The notes under the pieces: generated by a model
What the model saw: the letters and a program-made list of their open reading frames with translations, nothing else
The model's database searches: none
Told to the model about the DNA's origin: nothing
Position numbers and translations under genes: made by a program
Part shown: positions 15,210-23,371 of the stretch, piece by piece
Layout: each line of letters starts with the position of its first letter
Position numbering within the stretch: position 1 is the first letter of the stretch
Source: CAISIP01 sp031367285
Lineage (GTDB): Bacteria; Pseudomonadota; Gammaproteobacteria; Burkholderiales; Burkholderiaceae_C
DNA: 23,371 nt
Assembly (NCBI GenBank): GCA_031367285.1
Contig: JANLPN010000481.1
Span: 1 to 23,371, forward strand
Direction of reading: 5' to 3'

Positions 15210-16081
15210 ATGATGAGCACCATGGATTCCGTTCCCGAAGCAGCTGCTCGCAAAAAGCGGGCGCGGCCGAACCAGAGCATTGTGTTTGGCGGCTTGCTGC
15301 TGCTCTTCTTCTTCGCCATGGCGATCCTGGCGGGCGTGTTGTCGCCGCACGACCCCTATGCGCAGAGCCTTATGCGGCGCCTGCGTCCGCCGGTCTGGGA
15401 CGGTGGGACCTGGACCTATCCGCTGGGCACCGACGCATTCGGCCGCGACTACCTTTCGCGTCTGCTGTACGGCACGCGCATTTCGCTGGCGGTGGGCCTG
15501 GGCGGCGCGGCGCTGGCCGGCCTGCTGGGCGCGACGCTGGGCATCATGGCCGGTTTCTTCGGCGGGTGGGTGGACCGCATTGCATCCTTCGTCATCTCCA
15601 CGCGCCTCGCCTTGCCGTCGCTGCTGGTGGCGCTGGCCGTGCTCCAGGTGGCGGGCAGCGGGCTTAGCGTGGTCATCATCGTGCTGGCGCTGACGCATTG
15701 GGACCGCTTCGCCGTCGTGATGCGCACCTCGGTGCGCCAGACCGCGCGTATGGATTTCGTCACCCGCGCGCGCGCCATGGGCAGCTCGGACCTGCGCATC
15801 GTCGCGCAGGAAGTGATGCCCAATGTGATGGGGCAGTTCGTGGTGATCTTCACGTTTGAGGTGGCGCAATGCATCCTGGCCGCCGCGGTGCTGAGTTTTC
15901 TCGGCCTGGGCATCCAGGCACCCGAGCCTTCATGGGGTCTGATGATGTCCGAAGGCCGTGCCCGGATGACCACCAACCCCGGGCTGATTTCCATGGCGGG
16001 TGTCACGCTCATGGTGCTGGTGCTGGCGGTCAACCTGGTGGGCGACGGTTTGCGGGATTTGCTGGTGCCGAAGGGGCCGCA

Positions 16082-16085
<4 letters not shown>
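15210..16085 (+). CDS. ABC transporter permease (DppC type)
   Basis: A 291-residue partner permease. The N-terminal cytoplasmic stretch (residues 1-25) and first membrane segment (VFGGLLLLFFFAMAILAGVL) are followed by the DppC hallmark HPLGTDxxGRD-like segment, here YPLGTDAFGRDYLSRLLYGT. The EAA loop is MDFVTRARAMGSSDLRIVAQ followed by EVMPNVMG, and the C-terminus has FLGLGIQAPEPSWGLM, typical of the family. ATGs at 15213 and 15222 are alternative starts. The stop overlaps the ATPase start by 4 bases (ATGA). Confidence 0.92.
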
Positions 16086-17917
<1,832 letters not shown>

Positions 17918-17934
<17 letters not shown>

Positions 17935-18628
17935 CCTGCCCGAAGACCTGGTGCGCCAGGCCACCTACCGCCGCAACGGACTCGCGGTGTTCGGCGACCT
18001 CGACCTGCGCCACACCGCCTTGCTGGTCATGAACATGCAGAACGCCTGGCTCGCCAATGGTGCGCCATTTCGCGTCGGTACGCCGGAGTTGTTCGACGGC
18101 TTGCTGGACCGCATCAATGCCTTTGCGCGTTTTGTGCGCGAGGGCGGTGGCCAGGTCGCGTGGATCCGCACGACCGTGGGCGCGCCGGGCACCACGCTGT
18201 ACTGGAGCACCTACTACGACAACTTCATCGAACCCGTGAAACGCGCTGCCGCCGTGGCGGCGCTTACCCCCGGCCACCCCATGCATTCCCTGTACCCGGA
18301 TGCGCAGGTGATGCCTGCCGACTGGGTGCTCGACAAGTACCGCTTCAACGCGTTCGCCTGCAACCCCTACGACCTGGATGCCAGGCTGCGTGAGCGCGGC
18401 ATCGACAGCGTGATCGTGGCCGGCACGGCCACCAATATTTGTTGCGAAACCACGATACGCGACGCCATGACGCGGGACTTCCGCACCTTCATGCCGCATG
18501 ACCTGGTGGCCGCGCCGACCGAGGATGGCCACCGGGCCGGGTTGCGCAGCGTCATGCAGGCCTTCGCCGACGTACGCGGCACGGACGACCTGACGTATAC
18601 CGGCGGCCGGACACCGCAGGTGCCGTGA
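17918..18628 (+). CDS. Isochorismatase-like cysteine hydrolase
   Basis: A 236-residue member of the isochorismatase-like hydrolase family (amidases, carbamoyl and nicotinamide hydrolases). ATG 17918 overlaps the frame-corrected ATPase end by 17 bases. Family features are ALLVMNMQNAW (35-44), a cis-peptide loop region, Lys140 in VLDKYRFNAF, and the nucleophile block GTATNICCETTIRDA with Cys175. The catalytic Asp of the usual LLVIDMQ is Asn39 here (codon AAC), which could abolish or alter hydrolysis. It is last in the GntR-controlled operon. In the given sequence it is joined in frame to the ATPase because of the frameshift upstream; it is most likely a separate protein acting on the imported compound. 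Confidence 0.85.
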
Positions 18629-18696
18629 CACGGCGACCGCAGCCGAGACCATCGCCGTACTGCTGGCGCGCGCAAGCCGCTCCGCAAGCGCCTGCG

Positions 18697-19626
18697 CTAC
18701 GGGTTTGATCGTTTTTGCAGTGCCTCCTGGTGCTCCACGTAGACCGGCACGATGCGCGCCTCAAGCAAGTCGAGTGCGTTCCTGACGAAGGTGGACAAGG
18801 GGTGTTGCCGACCGGTGGCGAGGACCAGCCGGCAGTGCAGCGCAGGGTCGGTGATGCGTGTCACCGACAGCTGCCGCTTGTTATCGTCACGCTCCAGCGC
18901 GTTCAAGGGCAGCAATGCGTAGCCATACCCCTCCTGCACCAGGTCGAGGGCCGACGTCACGGCGTCGACTTCGAGGGCGATGTGGAGCTTGACGTGGTGC
19001 CTGGCCGCCTGTGCTTCGACGACTTCGCGGATCGCGTGCGTGCGGCTGGAGACGACCAGCGCGTAACGGCCGACCTCCTTGAAACGCATGGTTTCCGGAG
19101 GAGGGTCCGACGCCCCCGGCCCGATGAAATAAAGCTCTTCGAGCAGCAAGGTACGCTTCTCAATGAGGTCGGACCGCGGGGTCTCGTACATGATCGCGGC
19201 GTCGATCCGATCCATCAGCAGCGATTCGAGCAGCGCGTTGGATGCACCCTCGACGACGGTGATGGCCGCGCGCGGGAACTGGACGCGCATGTCGCGCACC
19301 AGCGACAGAATCGCGAACTTCGCAATGTGCGGCACCACCCCCAGCGTGAACTTCTGTCGCGCTGATCCCTGCAAAATGTGCATGGCGTCCTTGGCCTGTT
19401 GCACCTGCTTGAAAATCTCCTTGCAATGGACGAGCAGGACTTCACCGGCCGCCGTAGTCGCGGCGCCCCTGCCGTTGCGTACCAGCAGGGTCTGGTGCAG
19501 TCCCACCTCCAGGCGGCGCACCAGGCGGCTCAGCGCGGGTTGGTTGGTGTCCAGAATCTCGGCGGCCCGGGTGAAGCTTCCGTGCACGGCGACGTGCACG
19601 AACGCCTCCAGCTCTCGTAACTCCAT
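18697..19626 (-). CDS. LysR family transcriptional regulator
   Basis: A 309-residue LysR-type regulator. Helix-turn-helix at residues about 2-60: LRELEAFVHVAVHGSFTRAA, then ILDTNQPALSRLVRRLE and LLVRNGRG. The effector domain follows from about 90 (FTLGVVPHIAKFAILSLVRD, IDAAIMYETP, EGYGYALLPLNAL). The region resembles the Nac/Cbl-like subgroup, but this is not decisive. ATG 19626 is preferred over GTG 19632 because GAGGTG lies just ahead of it. It is divergent from the deaminase-phosphorylase-Bug operon, which it very likely controls. It is tail to tail with the isochorismatase gene; the 68 bases between show no clear terminator. Confidence 0.92.
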   Translation of the reverse strand: MELRELEAFVHVAVHGSFTRAAEILDTNQPALSRLVRRLEVGLHQTLLVRNGRGAATTAAGEVLLVHCKEIFKQVQQAKDAMHILQGSARQKFTLGVVPHIAKFAILSLVRDMRVQFPRAAITVVEGASNALLESLLMDRIDAAIMYETPRSDLIEKRTLLLEELYFIGPGASDPPPETMRFKEVGRYALVVSSRTHAIREVVEAQAARHHVKLHIALEVDAVTSALDLVQEGYGYALLPLNALERDDNKRQLSVTRITDPALHCRLVLATGRQHPLSTFVRNALDLLEARIVPVYVEHQEALQKRSNP

Positions 19627-19639
19627 AAGCACCTCAGTT

Positions 19640-19665
19640 ATGTGAAAGCCACATAGTAGCTATGT
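19640..19665. promoter_or_regulatory. LysR-type divergent operator
   Basis: Two overlapping inverted repeats lie between the divergent genes: ATGTG-AAAGC-CACAT at 19640-19654, which contains a T-N11-A LysR box (19641 to 19653), and ACATA-GTAGC-TATGT at 19651-19665. Both have perfect 5-base arms with 5-base loops and lie 11 bases apart, about one helical turn. This fits a regulatory site bound by the adjacent LysR protein. Confidence 0.6.
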
Positions 19666-19715
19666 CTGGCGCGGCCCTTGCGTTGCAAGCCCATCCTCTC
19701 AACAATCCGCAGACC

Positions 19716-21029
19716 ATGGACACCCTGCTGCGCAATGCTTTCGTCTACACCGGCGATACCCACCACACCTGCTTTGCCCGAGGAGCGCTGCTCGTCTCGC
19801 AAGGTCGGTTGCGCTGGGTCGGCGACGAGTCCCGGCATCCCGACGCGACCGATGCGCGGGTGGTCGACCTCGGTGGCCGCGTCGTCATGCCCGGGCTGAT
19901 CAATACCCACACGCACGGCGGGCTCAGCCTGCATCGGGGGTGCTGCGATGCGGGCAACCTGTTCCAGTGGGCGCAGACTATCGCACCCTTCACCTCCAGG
20001 CTGACGCTGGAGGACAACCGCTGGGGCTGCTACCAGGCCGTGCTGGAGATGGTCCGTGGCGGCATCACAACCGCATGCGACTGCACGCGTTACGGAGCCG
20101 GCTTGTTCTCCGCCGTGGCTGCGAACGTGGGCATGCGTTCGCTGAGCGGTGCACTCGCGAACTCGCCCGAGCTGCGCCCCGCCGGCCGGCCCAATTGGCC
20201 CGCGGCCCTGGAGGAGACGCAGCAGGCTATTGCCCAGCAGGGGGCGGACGGCCGCTGCCGCTTCTACCTGGGCGCCCATTCGCCGTACAGCTGTACGCCG
20301 GAGTTGCTGGTGGAGGTCAAGCAGGCGGCTGATCGCCGGGGCCTTCCGTTCGTGATTCACGCCGCCGAAAGCCGGGAAGAAGTGGAAATCGTGCAAAAGC
20401 GCCATGGCCGCCGTCCCATCGAGCATTTGCACCATCTGGGTTTGCTGGACGCCCGAACCATTCTGGCGCATTGCGTGTGGCTCGACGACGGCGAGATCGA
20501 GCTGCTGGCAGCGACGGGCGCCACTGTGTCCCACAACCCCATCAGCAACGCCAAGCTGGCGAGCGGCGTGGCACCGGTCGAGGCGTTGCGCGCACGTGGG
20601 GTGCCAGTGGGCTTGGGCACCGACAGCATGCTGAGCAACAACGCGCTGAATCTGTTTCAGGAAATGAAGTTCGCTGTTCTGCTGCAACGCGCCCACCGGC
20701 TGGATGGCTACGCGCTGCCGGCCCGGGACGCGCTGGCGATGGCCACGCGCGAAGGCGCGCGGGTGCTCGGCTGGGAGGCCGAGATCGGAAGCCTGGAGCC
20801 CGGCAAGGAGGCGGACCTTGTGGTCCTGGACCTGGAGCATCCGCTGGGGCTGACGCCGGACCGCGTGCTCTCGGACCTGGTGTTCGCGGCTGGGCCGCAG
20901 CACATCCACGCCGTCATGGTGCACGGTGAAACCATCTACCAACAGGGCCAGTTCACGAGGATCGACGAGCGCGAAATCCGCGACCGCATCCGTCTCCAGG
21001 GCGCCGGCCTTTTCCGGAACCATTCATAA
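19716..21029 (+). CDS. Amidohydrolase, MTA/SAH deaminase-like (MtaD/SsnA type)
   Basis: A 437-residue cytoplasmic metal-dependent hydrolase of the amidohydrolase superfamily group containing 5'-methylthioadenosine/S-adenosylhomocysteine deaminase, SsnA and TrzN. It starts MDTLLRNAFVYTGDT, a typical composite beta-sandwich start. Metal and catalytic residues are His65 and His67 (NTHTHGG), His215 and Glu218 (HAAES), His252 (AHCVWLDD) and Asp303 (GTDS). The C-terminal sandwich follows (GSLEPGKEADLVVLDLEHPL). ATG 19662 is possible, but it falls inside the LysR operator and adds 18 unlike residues. A 19-base gap separates it from the phosphorylase gene. Deamination of a 6-aminopurine nucleoside is inferred from this neighbour. 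Confidence 0.83.
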   Translation: MDTLLRNAFVYTGDTHHTCFARGALLVSQGRLRWVGDESRHPDATDARVVDLGGRVVMPGLINTHTHGGLSLHRGCCDAGNLFQWAQTIAPFTSRLTLEDNRWGCYQAVLEMVRGGITTACDCTRYGAGLFSAVAANVGMRSLSGALANSPELRPAGRPNWPAALEETQQAIAQQGADGRCRFYLGAHSPYSCTPELLVEVKQAADRRGLPFVIHAAESREEVEIVQKRHGRRPIEHLHHLGLLDARTILAHCVWLDDGEIELLAATGATVSHNPISNAKLASGVAPVEALRARGVPVGLGTDSMLSNNALNLFQEMKFAVLLQRAHRLDGYALPARDALAMATREGARVLGWEAEIGSLEPGKEADLVVLDLEHPLGLTPDRVLSDLVFAAGPQHIHAVMVHGETIYQQGQFTRIDEREIRDRIRLQGAGLFRNHS

Positions 21030-21048
21030 AAGACAAAGGACTTAACCC

Positions 21049-21990
21049 ATGCACACCAAGACCCAGATCGAGACAGAATCCAAGTCATCGCACGCCCCCG
21101 TGGGCCTAATTTCAAGCGCCGCATCCGAGCGCATGCTAAAGGATCGCCGTGAACAGCAGGTTGCCACGCCGTGGGGCACGGCCTGCGTCCTCACGGGCCG
21201 CATCGGCGGTCGTGAGGCGGCGGTCGTGTTGCGTTACGGCCCCAAGCTGACCACCCCCAGCCACAAGATAAACTACCGCGCCAACATCTGGGCCCTGCGT
21301 GAGCTGGGCGTGGAGCGCATCATCTCCCAGAACGCCATCGGCTCGGTCAACCCCGCTGTGCGTCCGGGCGACATCATGATCTCGCACGACTTCCTGGATC
21401 GCACCAAGTCGCGGCCGCTGTCGTTGTTCGACGATGCCGAGTGCTGGGTCCGCGTCGACATGACGGAGCCGTTCTGCCCCGAAGTGCGGCATGCGCTGCT
21501 GGCCGCTACCGCCACCATGCCGGACCGCGTGCTCGACCGCGGCGTATTCGCCTGTCTGGAGGGGCCACGCTTCGAAACGCCGGCCGAGATCCGCGCGTTG
21601 CAGCGGGAAGGCGCCGACATCATCGGCACGCCACTGGTGCCGGAGGTAACGCTGGCGCGCGAGGCGGAGATGTGTTTTGCGTCCATCGCCCCGGTAATCA
21701 ACTATGGCGCCGGCATGGCACCTGCCGTGATCCATGTCGGGCCCGGCAGCATGAACGAGGCCTACTATGCCGGAGGTCTGCACGACCGGATCGAGCAGGC
21801 CCTGATCGACGCGGTGGCCCACCTGCCCGCCCACCGGGCTTGCCAGTGCGGCCAGGCGTTGCGCGGCGGCTTCCACGGCCAGCGCCCTGCATGGCTCAAA
21901 TATTGCAGCCTCGACGGACAGCCCGAAGCCACGCAGGACATCACCCAAACCACGACGCGGACCAGCCCGCTGGCCGGACACGCGGCCTGA
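21049..21990 (+). CDS. MTAP-family purine nucleoside phosphorylase (probably methylthioinosine-type)
   Basis: A 313-residue protein of the PNP/MTAP fold that cleaves a purine nucleoside with phosphate. MTAP hallmarks are YGPKLTTPSHKINYRANIWA (64-83), QNAIGSVNPAVRPGDIMISH (95-114), FLDRTKSR, VDMTEPFCPEVR and CLEGPRFETPAEIRALQREG with GADIIGTPLVPE. At the base-discriminating loop, human MTAP has Asp220 and Asp222; this protein reads PVINYGAG with Asn218 and Gly220. Asn fits 6-oxopurines, so inosine or methylthioinosine is the likelier substrate, matching the upstream deaminase. A tail of about 45 residues after HLPAHR, rich in Thr and polar residues, is unusual. The ribosome binding site AAAGGA lies about 9 bases before ATG. 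Confidence 0.85.
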   Translation: MHTKTQIETESKSSHAPVGLISSAASERMLKDRREQQVATPWGTACVLTGRIGGREAAVVLRYGPKLTTPSHKINYRANIWALRELGVERIISQNAIGSVNPAVRPGDIMISHDFLDRTKSRPLSLFDDAECWVRVDMTEPFCPEVRHALLAATATMPDRVLDRGVFACLEGPRFETPAEIRALQREGADIIGTPLVPEVTLAREAEMCFASIAPVINYGAGMAPAVIHVGPGSMNEAYYAGGLHDRIEQALIDAVAHLPAHRACQCGQALRGGFHGQRPAWLKYCSLDGQPEATQDITQTTTRTSPLAGHAA

Positions 21991-22031
21991 TCCTACCCCC
22001 CATTTCTTTCACTTTCCAAGGATCCTTGATC

Positions 22032-23021
22032 ATGCGCAACACACTGCTGAATATGTGGGCTGCCGCGGCCCTGGGTACGATGGCGACCATCGCGACAGCA
22101 CAGACCCCCGTGGCCTGGCCCACCGCGAAGCCCATCTCAGTGGTGGTTCCGTTCCCGGCCGGTGGGGCGGTGGACTTTGCCGCGCGCCTGGTTGCGAACA
22201 AGCTCGCCGAACGCCTGGGCCAGGCGGTGGTGATCGACAACGTGGCCGGCGCCGCGGGTGTCGTGGGCACCACGAAGGCGGTGCGTGCGGCGGCCGACGG
22301 CTACACCTTGCTGGTGGCGCCCGACAGCGCCATCGTGATCGCGCCCCTGGTGACACCCGACACGGTCAAATACGACGCGCTCAAGGATCTGATAGCCGTG
22401 GGTTTGATCAACGTCACGCCGCTGATGCTGGTGGCGCGCCCCGGCCTGCCGGTCGGCAACTTCGCGGAGCTTGTACGGTACGCACGCGCGAACCCCGGCA
22501 AGCTCAATTACGCCAGCCCCGGCGTGGGCAACTTGTTGCACGTGGCGATGGAGTCCTTGCGCCAGCAGGCCCGCATCGATATCGTGCACGTGCCCTACAA
22601 GGCCGCGCCGCAGATCGTGAGCGACCTGATCGGCAACCAGATCGACCTGGCCTTGTTGGTGCCATCGACCGGGCTGGTGCACATCAAGGCCGGCAAGATC
22701 AAGGCCTTGGGTGTGACGGTGGAGGAGCGGCTGGCGGCCAGCCCAGACGTGCCTTCGCTGTCGGAAACGCCGGACCTCAAGGGCTTCCACGTCACCAGCT
22801 CGATCGGGCTCTTCGCGCCCGCCAAGACGCCTGCGGCCATCGTGGAGCGGTTGAACAAGGAGCTGAACGACATCCTCGCCTCGCCCGAGGTGCGCAAGAC
22901 TTTCGAAGACCAGGCCGCCACGGTCGGCAAAAGTTCTTCCGCGGAGTTCGCCGACTTTCTGCGCAAGGAAATGGTGCGCAATGCGGTGGTGGTGAAGGCG
23001 GCCAACATCAAGGCGGAATAA
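22032..23021 (+). CDS. Bug family tripartite tricarboxylate transporter substrate-binding protein (TctC type)
   Basis: A 329-residue periplasmic binding protein of the Bug family, which is greatly expanded in Burkholderiales. Signal peptide residues about 1-23 (MWAAAALGTMATIATAQT). Family blocks are KPISVVVPFPAGGAVDFAAR (33-52), VVIDNVAGAAGVVGTTKAVR, ADGYTLLV, YASPGVGNLLHVAMESLRQQ, VHVPYKAAPQIVSDLIGNQI and FAPAKTPAAIVERLNKELND. AAGGA at 22018-22022 supports this ATG. No TctA/TctB membrane partners are in the window, as is common for orphan Bug proteins. Cotranscription with the deaminase and phosphorylase hints at a role in sensing or uptake for that pathway; ligand unknown. Confidence 0.93.
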   Translation: MRNTLLNMWAAAALGTMATIATAQTPVAWPTAKPISVVVPFPAGGAVDFAARLVANKLAERLGQAVVIDNVAGAAGVVGTTKAVRAAADGYTLLVAPDSAIVIAPLVTPDTVKYDALKDLIAVGLINVTPLMLVARPGLPVGNFAELVRYARANPGKLNYASPGVGNLLHVAMESLRQQARIDIVHVPYKAAPQIVSDLIGNQIDLALLVPSTGLVHIKAGKIKALGVTVEERLAASPDVPSLSETPDLKGFHVTSSIGLFAPAKTPAAIVERLNKELNDILASPEVRKTFEDQAATVGKSSSAEFADFLRKEMVRNAVVVKAANIKAE

Positions 23022-23071
23022 AATACTTGATCGCCCTGGGTTATCGGGCTTGCGGGTTTTCACCTACATGT

Positions 23072-23097
23072 ATCGATTTAGTAAATCGATAAACTAG
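23072..23097 (+). promoter_or_regulatory. Perfect 19-base palindromic operator upstream of a sugar-type ABC binding protein
   Basis: ATCGATTTAGTAAATCGAT at 23072-23090 is a perfect palindrome with 9-base arms about a central G. It matches the operator at 3260-3278 at 17 of 19 positions. The 13-base repeat (ATCGATTTAGTAA, ATCGATAAACTAG) is also present, as in the other copy. It lies 38 bases before the start codon. It is likely bound by the LacI protein of this window or a close relative encoded beyond the right edge. Confidence 0.7.
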
Positions 23098-23128
23098 GCG
23101 CCCAAACACCGCAAATGGAGACAACACC

Positions 23129-23371
23129 ATGGCCCCGACATCCCGCCCGCTTTTTCGTCCGCTTTTCATCGCCGCACTGGTCGCCGGCTGCTTCAGCGCC
23201 GCTGCGCTGGCCGCGCCGCCCAAGGTGGTAACGGCGGCCAATTCCGACCCGAAATGCTTCGAGCCCTGGGACGCCAAGACCAAGCTGTTCCAGTACCCGG
23301 CCAAGAAGGGGCCGTACCGTATTGCGCTGGCCAACGGCTACATCGCCAACACCTGGCGCATCCAGATGATC
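23129..23371 (+). CDS. Ribose-type ABC transporter substrate-binding protein (3' end missing)
   Basis: The first 81 codons of a periplasmic sugar-binding protein. Signal peptide LFIAALVAGCFSAAALAAPP, cleavage probably after ALA at about residue 29. The mature start (KVVTAANSDPKCFEPWDAKT) leads into GPYRIALANGYIANTWRIQM, the first strand and helix of a periplasmic-binding type I fold. GGAG at 23117-23120 precedes the ATG by 8 bases. The frame is open to the last base, so the gene continues outside the window, probably with permease and ATPase genes. Ligand unknown. Confidence 0.8.
   Translation, partial: MAPTSRPLFRPLFIAALVAGCFSAAALAAPPKVVTAANSDPKCFEPWDAKTKLFQYPAKKGPYRIALANGYIANTWRIQMI

Noticed and set aside
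18629..18696. Terminator between the convergent isochorismatase and LysR genes
   Set aside because: Only a weak GGCGC/GCGCC pairing with a large loop and no T run on either strand.
21441..22031. Upstream extension of the Bug protein gene into the phosphorylase gene
   Set aside because: The signal peptide and ribosome binding site place the start at 22032; the upstream frame is a shadow of the phosphorylase.
23033..23060. Rho-independent terminator after the Bug gene (GCCC...GGGC followed later by TTTT)
   Set aside because: The stem is only 4 bases and the T run is detached from it.

Overview
The window (about 23.4 kb, GC-rich, dense with transporters) looks like a chromosomal catabolic region of a betaproteobacterium, most likely order Burkholderiales (Alcaligenaceae-like). 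The evidence is a Bug/TctC-type binding protein, a TRAP transporter, a pcaB-like gene, several one-component regulators (LacI, GntR, LysR) each beside transport and catabolic genes, and strong G/C bias at third codon positions. No rRNA, tRNA, CRISPR array, prophage or intact insertion sequence was seen. The species cannot be named from the sequence alone.

Layout. (1) 1-1155: 3' part of a pcaB-like lyase gene, cut by the window edge. (2) 1197-3121: a small accessory patch with two PIN-domain toxin-antitoxin pairs on opposite strands (1197-1833 plus; 2207-2799 minus), a short orphan ORF (1908-2108) and the remnant of a DUF2867-like gene with an internal deletion (2955-3121). (3) 3260-9199: a TRAP operon: periplasmic binding protein, fused DctQ-DctM permease, LacI regulator, D-2-hydroxyacid dehydrogenase and TIM-barrel lactonase/isomerase-type hydrolase, with tight or overlapping junctions. 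The promoter carries a palindrome that recurs 20 kb away at 23072, in front of a ribose-type ABC binding protein cut by the right edge. (4) 9242-18628: a GntR-controlled block. Two promoters of the same geometry (TTGACA, TGTGATCACA in the spacer, GAyAAT, second TGTGATCACA 22 bp downstream) drive an M14 carboxypeptidase plus gntR, and an aldo/keto reductase, a TIGR04076-like protein, a complete peptide-type ABC importer and an isochorismatase-like hydrolase. A one-base frameshift near 17812 fuses the dual ABC ATPase to the hydrolase in the sequence as given. (5) 18697-23021: a LysR regulator divergent from an operon of MTA/SAH-deaminase-like amidohydrolase, MTAP-family phosphorylase and Bug binding protein. 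(6) 23129-23371: 5' end of the sugar-type ABC binding protein.

How the parts work together. The TRAP operon probably takes up a hydroxy or sugar acid, then oxidises it and opens a lactone. The GntR block looks like an uptake and cleavage pathway for a peptide- or amide-like compound; its substrate is unknown, and it is the best candidate for an undescribed system. In the LysR block, deaminase plus phosphorylase suggests adenosine-type thionucleoside, then inosine-type, then hypoxanthine plus sugar phosphate. An Asn at the purine-discriminating position of the phosphorylase supports that order. All functional statements rest on reading motifs by eye; no database search was run.
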